Part shown: positions 16,335-24,791 of the stretch, one piece after another
Position numbering within the stretch: position 1 is the stretch's first letter
Layout: each line of letters opens with the position of its first letter
Assembly: GCA_015207365.1 (NCBI GenBank)
Contig: JADEXA010000054.1
Coordinates: forward strand, 1 to 50,933
DNA from: Vacuolonema iberomarrocanum LEGE 07170
GTDB lineage: Bacteria; Cyanobacteriota; Cyanobacteriia; Elainellales; Elainellaceae
Direction of reading: 5' to 3'
Length of the DNA: 50,933 bases
The notes under the pieces: model-generated
The model's database searches: none
The model's input: the letters and a program-made list of their open reading frames with translations, nothing else
What the model was told of the DNA's origin: nothing
Made by a program: the position numbers and the translations under genes

Positions 16335-16919
16335 TTAGTAAAACAGTAGGTTGCGCAGAATAAAGGAGATAACGGTGACAGCGCAGACAATGGCAAGTTG
16401 TCCGGGCATGGGGCTGATGGAATAGGCGAAGGCGAGTTCGCGAAACGGGGGAGTCGGCGCGTTGAGCCACTCGGAGGAGTGGGCGATCGCCAGATACCCC
16501 AGCCCAATGGTGTGAATGGCCAGCAGCCCACAAAGGCTGCTGAACGCCAACGACTCGAGCCGCACCGGAACCCGAAACGCCAGATTGCCGCAAATCCAGG
16601 CACCAGGCACAAACCCCAGCAGATACCCAAAACCTGGGCGATGTACATAATCCAACCCGCCGCCCTCGCCAAAAATATTGAGCCACAGTAAACCCAGGAG
16701 TAGATAGGCCATCTGTGAAATGGCCGCAGCATTTTTCCCGCCCAGACATCCCACTAGAAGGACGGCACCCACCTGGTAGGTGACGCCCAGAGATTGGGGC
16801 TGCAACCCGTTCTGTGCCCAGGCCCAGGGTGGGTTGGTGATAGAGGCTTCGAGGAAGGTGCCGCCGATGGTCAAAATCAAACCAATCAGCGCCCACAACA
16901 GGTCAGTGGGGGCAATCAT
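16335..16919 (-). CDS. bioY: Biotin transporter BioY-like S component
   Basis: BioY is the substrate-binding membrane component of energy-coupling-factor biotin transporters. The roughly 194-residue protein has about six hydrophobic helices and the family pattern YQVGAVLLVGCLGGKNAAAI, YLLLGLLWLNIF and GFGYLLGFVPGAWICG. I chose ATG 16919 (MIAPTDLLW) rather than upstream TTG codons overlapping rnz. It follows rnz closely (44 bp) and is probably co-transcribed. No EcfA/EcfT genes are in the window, so it either works alone or shares a module elsewhere. Confidence 0.88.
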   Translation of the reverse strand: MIAPTDLLWALIGLILTIGGTFLEASITNPPWAWAQNGLQPQSLGVTYQVGAVLLVGCLGGKNAAAISQMAYLLLGLLWLNIFGEGGGLDYVHRPGFGYLLGFVPGAWICGNLAFRVPVRLESLAFSSLCGLLAIHTIGLGYLAIAHSSEWLNAPTPPFRELAFAYSISPMPGQLAIVCAVTVISFILRNLLFY

Positions 16920-16963
16920 AGGCACAGGAAACTGAACGTAGGCACAAACCCTAGCATACTGGG

Positions 16964-17923
16964 TCAAGAAGAAACCCCGGCCATTTGCTTGGTCTTGCGG
17001 CGAGGAATGGTATGGGTATAGAAATCATGAGCCATGACTGTGTTGGGGAAAATCGCCTGAGCCTCCGTCAACAGGTCGTCTAGCACGATAGAATTCCCTG
17101 GCGCATAGCGAGGGCTGAAGTGAGTCATGATTAGCTGCTTTACTCCGGCGGCTAGGGCTGTTTGTGCCGCCATGGTAGAGGTGGAATGGAGGCGCTGATA
17201 GGCCATCTCCGCATCCTGATGGGCAAAGGTTGCCTCATGGATCAGCACATCGGCGTCGGTGGCTAGTTCCACGGCCTCGTCACAGTAAATCGTGTCAGTG
17301 CAGTAGGCAAAGCTACGCCCCACTTGGGGATCGCCACAGAGATCCGTTCCGTTGATAATGCGACCATCGGGCAGTTCCACCACCTCTCCGCGCTTTAGCC
17401 GACCGTAGATTGGGCCAGAGGGAATACCCAGTTTGGTGGCACGGGTTACATCGAAACGTCCGGGTTTGTCTTTTTCGCTGACGCGATAGCCAAAGGCCGG
17501 AACCCGGTGGGTCAGCGGGGCGCAATGCACGGTGTAGTTGTCGTCCTCAAAGAGCATGCCTGGACGGACGGTGTGCACTTTAACGGGATAGGAAAAGTGA
17601 GTTTGGGAATAACGACGACAGGCTTGTAAATAATCACTCAATTTGGGAGGGCCGTAAATATCGATGCGGCTAGGGTTGCCCGCCAACCCACAGCTTGCTA
17701 GCAAACCCATCAAGCCATAGATATGGTCGCCATGCATATGGGTAACAAAAATGCGGGTAATTTGGCTGATTTTCACGTCGCTACGAAGGATTTGGTGTTG
17801 TGTTCCTTCGCCGCAGTCAAATAGCCAAACCTCTGCCCGTTGCGGCAAACGCAGGGCAATACTGGAGACGTTGCGTGATCGCGTGGGTACGCCTGAACTG
17901 GTTCCCAGAAAGGTAAGTTGCAA
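16964..17923 (-). CDS. rnz: Ribonuclease Z
   Basis: Ribonuclease Z trims the 3' ends of tRNA precursors. The protein has the metallo-beta-lactamase signature THMHGDHIYGLMGL, the N-terminal FLGTSSGVPTRSRNVS, the PxKxH-loop-like region, and downstream metal ligands in DVLIHEATF and LIMTHFSPRY. The start is uncertain because no ATG is available: TTG 17923 gives a start like family members (QLTFLG), while TTG 17941 adds six residues. The length of about 319 residues is normal. It opens a minus-strand gene series rnz-bioY-lspA. Confidence 0.95.
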   Translation of the reverse strand: MQLTFLGTSSGVPTRSRNVSSIALRLPQRAEVWLFDCGEGTQHQILRSDVKISQITRIFVTHMHGDHIYGLMGLLASCGLAGNPSRIDIYGPPKLSDYLQACRRYSQTHFSYPVKVHTVRPGMLFEDDNYTVHCAPLTHRVPAFGYRVSEKDKPGRFDVTRATKLGIPSGPIYGRLKRGEVVELPDGRIINGTDLCGDPQVGRSFAYCTDTIYCDEAVELATDADVLIHEATFAHQDAEMAYQRLHSTSTMAAQTALAAGVKQLIMTHFSPRYAPGNSIVLDDLLTEAQAIFPNTVMAHDFYTHTIPRRKTKQMAGVSS

Positions 17924-17941
17924 AACTCGAATTGCTCCCAA

Positions 17942-18684
17942 CGACTTCTTTAGATAAGGATTTCCCCTCAGGTGGGGGATTTCCCCTTACTCATGTTCGA
18001 CTCTATCGGACTCAAAGTGCCGACTCACATGAATCGAGTCTAGATTTACCAGATTTTGATCGATCAGTCCCTCGATTTGGGTAGATTCTGCTGTGAATCG
18101 ATTTGAACAAAAAATCTTGGATAGAAATGCCCAAGGAAAAAAGATTAGGAAGATCTGCGGTGAAAAAATTGGATCAATCTTCCAGATTCATACTGACACA
18201 TGGATTGCTGGCCTGCATACTATTGAAGCCCAATGGATGGGTGGCGGCGATCCGATCCTAAACTGCAAAATTCCACAATTTTGCAGCAATAAATTCAATG
18301 GAGGCTGCTATATTGAGGGGCAGCTTTGGGTGAAAACAAGCCCAGTAGATTGCCGTGTTCGCAAGGCTGTTGATTCTGCTAAGTTGCTGTCGAGCCGATT
18401 TGATCCGTCCAACTGTCCAGCAATGCAAAGTCTATGGTGCGTCGCTTCTTTCCAAACAGGCTTCCATCATCTCTAACGTTGCTCCATCAGGGCACTTTTT
18501 AAGGCGGAGTGCATCTAAGAATGAGTTCGTTTTCTCTATGTGATTTCCCATCTGATCCGTAAGGATTCTGCTGACCTCATAACCTATTCAGAACCCCGTT
18601 TACAGATTCCGCAAAATCAGGATTCAACCCAACTCAGATTCCCAGGTTCCAGGTAGATTAATCAATCATTCAGGTGAGTTAGCC
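17942..18684. other. 743-bp gap between divergent rnz and the SpoIID-like gene
   Basis: I see no convincing gene. A 127-codon frame on the plus strand (18093-18476) encodes a Cys- and Asn-containing sequence without recognisable motifs and without a ribosome-binding site. The region is AT-richer than its flanks and must hold the two divergent promoters. A GGTGAG ribosome-binding site precedes the GTG start at 18685. Confidence 0.4.
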
Positions 18685-19884
18685 GTGAGCAGTCAAGTAT
18701 CCCACTCCACTTTGTTTCGTGTGTTTCATCCCCAGGCGGTGCTAGGAATTGCCTCTGCCTCATTGTCTTTGTTGCTGGGGATGGCGATCGCCTCACCCGC
18801 CCAGGCAGAAGATCTGGAAATGCGTGTGGCGATTGAAGAGGATGTGCAACAAATTCAGGTTGGTGGACATACCGACGCACTGGTGACCGATAGCTCAGGT
18901 CAGGTGCTCGGCGAAATTAGTGGGGGCACCGCCCTGACGGCCAGCTACGCTGGATCTGGGGTACAGCTGGGCGATTGGCAAGGCGATGCCTTGTGGATTG
19001 AACCCGCAAACGATGGGTTTGTTTGGATTGGCAGCAAATGGTATCGCGGACGGGCGCGCGTTGTGCCGACAGCTCAGGGCTTGACGGTCGTTAACTACGT
19101 GAACCTTGAAGAGTATCTTTACAGCGTCGTTGGTGCAGAAGTTCCCACAAACTGGCCAATGGAAGCGCTCAAGGCGCAGGCTGTAGCTGCTCGCTCCTAT
19201 GCGCTCTATCAACGTCAAACCAGTGCCAACACGGTCTTTGATGTTGGCGACACGACGCGTTGGCAAGTCTATGAAGGGCTGGAAGAGGAAGCCGCAACCA
19301 CTCAGGCTGCGGTGCAAGCTACCGAGGGACAAGTGTTGACCTTCGGCGGGCAAATTATCAACGCGGTTTTCCACTCCTCTTCCGGTGGGCATACCGAGAA
19401 TGTTGAGGATGTGTGGCAACAGCCCTTGCCCTACCTGCGGGGTGTTCCTGACTATGACCAGGAAGCGCCAGTCTTTCGCTGGCAAGTACAACTTACGGCT
19501 GGCGAGATTCAGCAGGAAATTCCCAGCGTGGGAAATGTAATTGCGTTTGAGCCCCAGCGCACAACGCCACGGGGACGGGTAGTAACGATGCGGGTCGTTG
19601 GCGATCAGGGAGAAACAACAGTTTCCGGCAATGACCTGCGGCGGATGTTTAACCTGCGCAGCACCCTGTTCACCGTGCAACCCCAGTTTGGTCGGGTGGC
19701 CTCGGCTGACGACGGCGCCCAACGCCCGTCTGAGTTTGTGATTGATGGCGGTGGCTTCGGCCATGGCATTGGTATGAGCCAGTACGGAGCCTATGGCATG
19801 GCCCGACAGGGACAAGAATATCGCCAGATCTTGGCTCACTACTACAGCGGATCAACCCTTTCCCGCATTCGAGTAGAGCAGTAG
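18685..19884 (+). CDS. SpoIID/LytB domain protein, probable exported peptidoglycan-acting enzyme
   Basis: The 399-residue protein starts at GTG (18685) with AGGTGAG upstream. A signal peptide ends near ASPAQA|ED (about residue 41). The SpoIID/LytB domain follows, with NYVNLEEYLYSVVGAEVP, ALKAQAVAARSYAL, FHSSSGGHTENVEDVW and the C-terminal FVIDGGGFGHGIGMSQYGAYG. In Bacillus, SpoIID is a lytic transglycosylase acting on stripped glycan; cyanobacteria do not sporulate and use these proteins in wall remodelling with roles mostly untested. Its catalytic residue (Glu in EVP) is retained. It is probably monocistronic. Confidence 0.9.
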   Translation: MSSQVSHSTLFRVFHPQAVLGIASASLSLLLGMAIASPAQAEDLEMRVAIEEDVQQIQVGGHTDALVTDSSGQVLGEISGGTALTASYAGSGVQLGDWQGDALWIEPANDGFVWIGSKWYRGRARVVPTAQGLTVVNYVNLEEYLYSVVGAEVPTNWPMEALKAQAVAARSYALYQRQTSANTVFDVGDTTRWQVYEGLEEEAATTQAAVQATEGQVLTFGGQIINAVFHSSSGGHTENVEDVWQQPLPYLRGVPDYDQEAPVFRWQVQLTAGEIQQEIPSVGNVIAFEPQRTTPRGRVVTMRVVGDQGETTVSGNDLRRMFNLRSTLFTVQPQFGRVASADDGAQRPSEFVIDGGGFGHGIGMSQYGAYGMARQGQEYRQILAHYYSGSTLSRIRVEQ

Positions 19885-19981
19885 GGAATAGCTTGAAAAC
19901 GGCATCATTGTTGCGAGGGGGGGCTAACTATCAGCCCCCTTCGTTTCTTTCGGAACGATGGAATCCAAAAAACACCCTCTC

Positions 19982-20187
19982 ATATCAAATCCGGTTGAAG
20001 AACCCAACTATCGTTTGCACCCGCTGCAGCGCAGCGGATGCAAATAATATTCGGGTTTTACGGTTGTTTATAGCCTTACGCATCGAGATTAGGTCAGATC
20101 CCATTTTTGAAAGCCCCGCATTGCGGGGCTTTCAAAAATGGGCTTGGTTTTTACTTCAGCGCGTAGTGCTATAACCGGATTTGATAT
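19982..20187. repeat. Composite palindromic element: family A hairpin nested in a family B element
   Basis: The outer ends ATATCAAATCCGGTT (19982-19996) and AACCGGATTTGATAT (20173-20187) are perfect 15-bp inverted repeats, 206 bp end to end. Inside lie a decayed family B core (AACCCAACTATCG..., ACCCGCTGC against GCAGCGGATGC) and a perfect 20-bp family A hairpin (20100-20119 and 20123-20142, CCCATTTTTGAAAGCCCCGC, loop ATT), then AGCGCGTAGTGCTATA. It occupies most of the 465-bp gap before the isomerase gene. Confidence 0.75.
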
Positions 20188-20349
20188 CAATCAGCAATAC
20201 CGTTTTTGGGAGGATGGTTTCTGGGAGAGCGGCTCAGGAAACGGTATCCGGAAGCGAATCACCAAAATTAATAGCTTTTGCGAAGAGATCGGTGGTTCCT
20301 GGAAGAGTTTGGGCATAATGAACGTGCTGTACTTTGATGGCGATCGCCC

Positions 20350-21141
20350 ATGTCTTCCGAGTCGGTTTTGATTTTCGATAACCAGCCCATTTCCATGCCC
20401 CAGGTGTTCCGCTATCTGCGGGATAGCCGCAAGCTGGATGGGTTCATCGGCGACCTGGCACGGCAGTTTGTGATCGAGCGATCGCTGCAGCAAGGGAACC
20501 TTGCGGTTAACCCCACGGCTGTTGAGCAATCGATTATCGACTTTCGCTTGCAGCAACAATTGACCGATGCTGCAAAGTTCCAAACCTGGCTACAGGAAAA
20601 CAACCTGACCTTTGAGGTGTTCTATAGCCAGATTGCAAACAACTTCCGCTTCCAACAGCTCAAAGAAACCCACACGAGCGAGCGAATCGAGAGCTATTTT
20701 GCCGAACGCAAGCCCTATCTCAATCGGGCTGTTATCTCTCGATTGATCGTGGATAACGCCGAGCTGGCAGACGAGCTGAAAAGCCAACTGGATGAAGGCG
20801 CAGCGTTCGAACAACTGGTGCGGGACTACAGCATTACCGACGATCGCATCATGAACGGCATGATGGGGCCGGTTCCGCTGGCCAGGATTCCAGAGGTTTT
20901 GCGCGAAAAAGTAGAGCCTGCGGCACCGGGAACCCTGGTAGGCCCTCTCGAGATTGAGGGGCGTTGGGGCATTTTCCGGATCGAAGGCTTTTTGAACGCC
21001 AGCCTGGAGGATCCGCAAATCCGGCAAACCCTGCAAGATGAATTATTCGAGCAATGGGTGTCGGAGCAAGTGAAGCAAATTCCTATCCAAATTCAATTTG
21101 GCGACCCTCAACCCCCTGAGCCACCTGATGATCAGCAGTGA
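20350..21141 (+). CDS. Parvulin-type (SurA/PpiC-like) peptidyl-prolyl isomerase
   Basis: The 263-residue protein has a helical SurA-like N-terminal part (residues about 15-115) and a parvulin-like rotamase region (about 125-230) with RLIVDNAELADELKSQLDEGAAFEQLVRDYS and GPLEIEGRWGIFRIEGFL. There is no signal peptide, so it is probably cytoplasmic. The tail is proline-rich (GDPQPPEPPDD). The next gene, a type I secretion ABC transporter, overlaps its 3' end by 14 bp, so the two are translationally coupled. In cyanobacteria such isomerases often precede HlyB-type transporters; a role in keeping an export substrate unfolded is inferred. Several parvulin active-site residues look weakly conserved. 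Confidence 0.85.
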   Translation: MSSESVLIFDNQPISMPQVFRYLRDSRKLDGFIGDLARQFVIERSLQQGNLAVNPTAVEQSIIDFRLQQQLTDAAKFQTWLQENNLTFEVFYSQIANNFRFQQLKETHTSERIESYFAERKPYLNRAVISRLIVDNAELADELKSQLDEGAAFEQLVRDYSITDDRIMNGMMGPVPLARIPEVLREKVEPAAPGTLVGPLEIEGRWGIFRIEGFLNASLEDPQIRQTLQDELFEQWVSEQVKQIPIQIQFGDPQPPEPPDDQQ

Positions 21142-23653
21142 ATACACCACCAAACTGCAATGGAACCAAGCCCCTCTCCGCTGGTTGACCCCAGAGCAGC
21201 AAGTCAATGTTAAACAACAGGCGATGATTCGCCGCTTTCAACTGGGTGAAGTGATTTGGACGACCCAGGATGGTGGCGAGCAGTTTTTCGTGCTGGAAGG
21301 CAATGTACGCTTGGTGCCTGACCAGGGCGACCCTCAGCGGCTGAAGCCAGGGGATTGGTTTGGCGAGTATCCGCGCTTGATGGATAGCTGGAAAGCTCGT
21401 GCCGCCAGCAAGGAAGTGGTGGTGGTGGTGTGGGAATCGCAGCTCTGGGCAGAGTTGGCGACCGACGAAGTGCAGAAATTTTGGGGGGGCGTGCGATCGC
21501 GCTACCAACCCAACTTCACCCATGCGCCCCAGCCCATCTCTGGCTATCCCTACATCGCCGGGGTCAATGCAGCGGCGGCTTGCCTCACGATGCTGGCGCA
21601 ATACTTGAATGTGCCGACTCAGCAGGACTGGGTGCAGCGCCAACTGCGGAGCCTACAACCCAAGCATGTCGTCGACACTTCAGAAAAACTGGGCATCCAC
21701 CTGCGGCGGTTAGTGATTCTCAACTGGAATGATCTGAAGAATCTGGACTTTCCGGTGCTGCTGCGATGGGGGCCAGAGCATTGGGTCGTGGCCTATGGCC
21801 TGCGGGGCGATCGCCTGATTGTCAGCGACCCCCTCAACCCCAGCGCTACCAGCGAAAGCCTCCCCCGCGATATGGTCGAGGCCGCCTGGGATGGGCAGTT
21901 GTGGCAGGCCGAACTGGTTCAAAAACAGGAACGATTTAGCCTCAAGTGGTTCTTGCCAGCGGTTTGGAAATATCGCACTCTGCTGAGCGAAGTGCTGGTG
22001 GCCTCCATCTCCTTGCAACTGCTCGGTTTGGGAACTCCCATCATCACCCAGGTGATTATCGATAAGGTGATGGTGCAGGGTAGCCTCCCCACCTTGGATG
22101 TGATGGGCATCGCCCTTCTCTTCATCGCGACCTTTGAGGCAGCGCTGGGCATCTTGCGGATGTTCATCTTTACCCACACCACCAACCGCCTGGATATGGC
22201 GCTGTCGGCGCAGCTGTTCCGCCACCTGATGCGTCTGCCCCTGTCCTACTTCGAGTCTCGACGGGTGGGCGACACCATCGCTCGCGTGCAGGAGCTGGAA
22301 GAAATTCGCCAATTCCTCACCAGTACGGCTCTCACGGTCGTTCTCGACAGCATCTTCTCGGTGGTGTACCTGGCGATGATGGCCTACTACAACATCCGGC
22401 TGACGGCGATCGCCCTAGCGGTGATTCCCCTATTCGCCATTCTGACGTTGATTAGTACCCCCATCCTGCGCACCTGGCTTAACGAAACCTTCAACCGCAG
22501 CGCTGATAGTCAAGCCTTTTTGGTGGAAACCGTCACCGGGATTCACTCCGTCAAAGCCCATGCCTCTGAGAAAGCATCGCGCGATCGCTGGGAAGGGTTG
22601 TACGCCCGCTTCGTGCGCACGGGATTTCGAGCCACCACCACCGCCAACATCAGCAACAACCTGGGCAACTTTCTCACCAGCTTTTCGGCATTGCTCATCC
22701 TTTGGTTTGGGGCACAACTGGTGATCAAGCAAGAACTCACCGTGGGTCAACTCGTTGCGTTTCAGATGCTTTCGGGTCGAGTGACCGGGCCGCTGTTGCG
22801 CTTGATCCAGCTCTGGCAAACCTTGCAACAGGTGCTGCTGGCGGTCGATCGCATTGGTGATATCCTCAATGTCGCGCCTGAAGCAGAACCGGGTACGGGG
22901 CTGGTGCTTCCTCCCCTGCGCGGCGAAGTGGTGTTTGATCAAGTCACCTTTCGCTACCAGCCTGAGCAGAAACCCATTATGCGCGGAGTTTCCTTCACCG
23001 CCGAACCGGGCATGTTCGTGGGCATTGTGGGGCGCAGTGGTTCCGGCAAGAGCACCCTCTCCAAGCTAATCCAGCGGCTCTATCTGCCCGAAGAAGGGCG
23101 CATTCTTGTCGATGGTTTCGACATCAAGAGTGCCGACCTTTCCTCCCTGCGTCCCCAAATTGCCGTCGTGCTGCAAGAGGATTTTCTGTTCAACGGTTCC
23201 ATCCTCGAAAATATTACCCTGGGCAATCCCGATGCTCCCGCTGAGGAGATCATCGAAGCGGCTCGTCTCTCCGTCGCCCATGACTTTGTCTGTGGGTTGC
23301 CCCACGGTTATGAAACCAACGTTGGCGAACGGGGCACTTCCCTTTCCGGTGGCCAGCGCCAGCGCATTGCCCTGGCTCGCATGTTTCTTTCCAAAGCGCC
23401 GCTACTCATTCTAGATGAAGCCACCAGCAGTCTGGATGCGGAAACAGAGCAGCAAGTTCTTGCCAATCTGCAAACCGTTTCCAAAGACCGCACCCTTTTC
23501 CTAATTGCGCACCGCTTCGCACCCCTCAAGCGCGCCGACCTGATTCTCGTCATGGAAGACGGCGTCATCGTCGAACGAGGCACCCATGACGAATTGCTGA
23601 AAAACCAGGGCTTGTACTGGTCACTTTATCAGCGGCAGCAGTTGGCGGTGTAG
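21128..23653 (+). CDS. Type I secretion ABC transporter with cyclic-nucleotide-fold and degenerate C39 domains
   Basis: This HlyB-like permease-ATPase of 841 residues starts at ATG 21128 inside the isomerase gene. Domain order: an N-terminal cNMP-binding-like fold (about 30-120), a C39 peptidase-like domain (about 135-265), a six-helix ABC membrane domain (about 290-570), and an ATPase (about 590-830) with Walker A GRSGSGKST, signature LSGGQRQR, Walker B LLILDEATSSLD and H-loop LIAHR. The C39 domain has VNAAAACLTML where active peptidases have a DCG catalytic Cys, although EHWVV keeps the His. Like HlyB it therefore should not cleave leaders, fitting leaderless RTX substrates. No HlyD membrane-fusion gene follows. 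Confidence 0.92.
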   Translation: MISSEYTTKLQWNQAPLRWLTPEQQVNVKQQAMIRRFQLGEVIWTTQDGGEQFFVLEGNVRLVPDQGDPQRLKPGDWFGEYPRLMDSWKARAASKEVVVVVWESQLWAELATDEVQKFWGGVRSRYQPNFTHAPQPISGYPYIAGVNAAAACLTMLAQYLNVPTQQDWVQRQLRSLQPKHVVDTSEKLGIHLRRLVILNWNDLKNLDFPVLLRWGPEHWVVAYGLRGDRLIVSDPLNPSATSESLPRDMVEAAWDGQLWQAELVQKQERFSLKWFLPAVWKYRTLLSEVLVASISLQLLGLGTPIITQVIIDKVMVQGSLPTLDVMGIALLFIATFEAALGILRMFIFTHTTNRLDMALSAQLFRHLMRLPLSYFESRRVGDTIARVQELEEIRQFLTSTALTVVLDSIFSVVYLAMMAYYNIRLTAIALAVIPLFAILTLISTPILRTWLNETFNRSADSQAFLVETVTGIHSVKAHASEKASRDRWEGLYARFVRTGFRATTTANISNNLGNFLTSFSALLILWFGAQLVIKQELTVGQLVAFQMLSGRVTGPLLRLIQLWQTLQQVLLAVDRIGDILNVAPEAEPGTGLVLPPLRGEVVFDQVTFRYQPEQKPIMRGVSFTAEPGMFVGIVGRSGSGKSTLSKLIQRLYLPEEGRILVDGFDIKSADLSSLRPQIAVVLQEDFLFNGSILENITLGNPDAPAEEIIEAARLSVAHDFVCGLPHGYETNVGERGTSLSGGQRQRIALARMFLSKAPLLILDEATSSLDAETEQQVLANLQTVSKDRTLFLIAHRFAPLKRADLILVMEDGVIVERGTHDELLKNQGLYWSLYQRQQLAV

Positions 23654-23810
23654 CAGTAACAAAATGTGGGAGATTGAGAACGCAGATGAACGCGGATAGA
23701 CGCAGATCAGGACAGATGCATGGCTCTCATTTGCTTTTGATCCGCTTTGCTTCTTCCTTGCCCTCTGCGCTTCTGTGGTTTAGTTCCCGAGTTCCCAACG
23801 TTTCCAATTC

Positions 23811-24650
23811 ATGAGTACAGCGACGTCTGGGGCGATCGCCCACTTCATCAATACTCAGCCATCCCTGTTTCAGGGCAAATCTCTCTTTATGCTGGAGTTC
23901 TTCGGGGCCTCAGTTACCATCGCCAGCCCTCATCTTCCCGAAGCCCTGCATGTCCAGATCTGGACCAACGCACTGACCAAACACAACAGCGAAGGCGACT
24001 GGCATCCGATTGATCTCTCTTTTCAAACCCAGACGGTGAACGGTCACTCTATCTTTGAAGGGGGCTTCCGTCCCACCAGCGAAGGCTGCTTTCGCTACAC
24101 CTATCGCGTTGGCCTGCATGCTCCCGATCCCCGGTGGCGATGGGCTGGGCTTTTCCATGCTGACGGGCGGTTGGATGTCAAACCGCCCTCTCCCAACGCC
24201 CGTTGGACTCAGGGCCCCAACCATACCGAAGTGATGCCTAGCATCTTTGTCGGCAACTTCATTGCGGCCTCTCAGGCGGAGAAACTGGGTTTCGATGCTG
24301 TCCTCAATCTGGCCGAAGAACTCACCGTGACCTACCCACCAACCGCTAGCATTGCCTACAAAAAACTGGGTACCACTGATGGTGCACAACATCCCATCGC
24401 CGAACCCTTGCTCCTCAATGCCCTCCGCTGGATCAACGAACAGCAGCGGCAGGGCAAGCAGCGCATTCTGCTTCATTGCCGCGCCGGAATTGGTCGCAGT
24501 GGCTCCCTCGGTGTGGCCTACTGCTTTCAGCACAATCCCACTTGGAGCTACGACCAAACCCTTAGCTATGTGTGGAGCAAAAAGCCGGATATTTATCCCC
24601 ACCGTCACCTACAGGAAACCCTAGAGCGCCTTTTTCCGCGTGTATCGTGA
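23811..24650 (+). CDS. Dual-specificity protein phosphatase with beta-rich N-terminal domain
   Basis: The C-terminal half (about residues 140-279) is a dual-specificity phosphatase: the signature HCRAGIGRSG gives catalytic Cys223 and Arg229, and the domain start PSIFVGNFIAAS resembles DSP folds. The general-acid Asp may lie in GTTDGAQHP. The N-terminal 130 residues are rich in Trp, Phe and Tyr in alternating patterns (LHVQIWTNALTKHN, DWHPIDLSF, FRYTYRVGLHAPDPRWRWAG), suggesting a beta-sandwich like those of carbohydrate-binding or glycan-enzyme N-domains. That resembles laforin or SEX4 organisation, but no family can be named by eye. There is no signal peptide. It follows the ABC transporter after 157 bp and need not be functionally linked. 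Confidence 0.85.
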   Translation: MSTATSGAIAHFINTQPSLFQGKSLFMLEFFGASVTIASPHLPEALHVQIWTNALTKHNSEGDWHPIDLSFQTQTVNGHSIFEGGFRPTSEGCFRYTYRVGLHAPDPRWRWAGLFHADGRLDVKPPSPNARWTQGPNHTEVMPSIFVGNFIAASQAEKLGFDAVLNLAEELTVTYPPTASIAYKKLGTTDGAQHPIAEPLLLNALRWINEQQRQGKQRILLHCRAGIGRSGSLGVAYCFQHNPTWSYDQTLSYVWSKKPDIYPHRHLQETLERLFPRVS

Positions 24651-24667
24651 GGGCGCGATCGCCAGCA

Positions 24668-24744
24668 GTGCTACGCGCTTAAGTAAAATCCAATTATTTT
24701 TGGACAGCCCTACAGCGCGGGGCTTTCCAAAAATAATTGGTTCT
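24668..24744. repeat. Decayed family A palindromic element
   Basis: GTGCTACGCGCTTAAGTAAAATCC leads into an imperfect hairpin: CCAATTATTTTTGGACAGCCC on the left pairs with GGGCTTTCCAAAAATAATTGG on the right with a few mismatches. The element separates the convergent phosphatase and receptor genes and could serve as a shared 3' end hairpin. Confidence 0.65.
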
Positions 24745-24791
24745 AATCTAAAGGCGATCGCCCGCGATTCCACTGGGCAAAACGAGTGACG

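Noticed and set aside
18093..18476. 127-codon plus-strand frame upstream of the SpoIID-like gene
   Set aside because: No ribosome-binding site, no recognisable motif, and an irregular composition; it probably lies in a promoter region.
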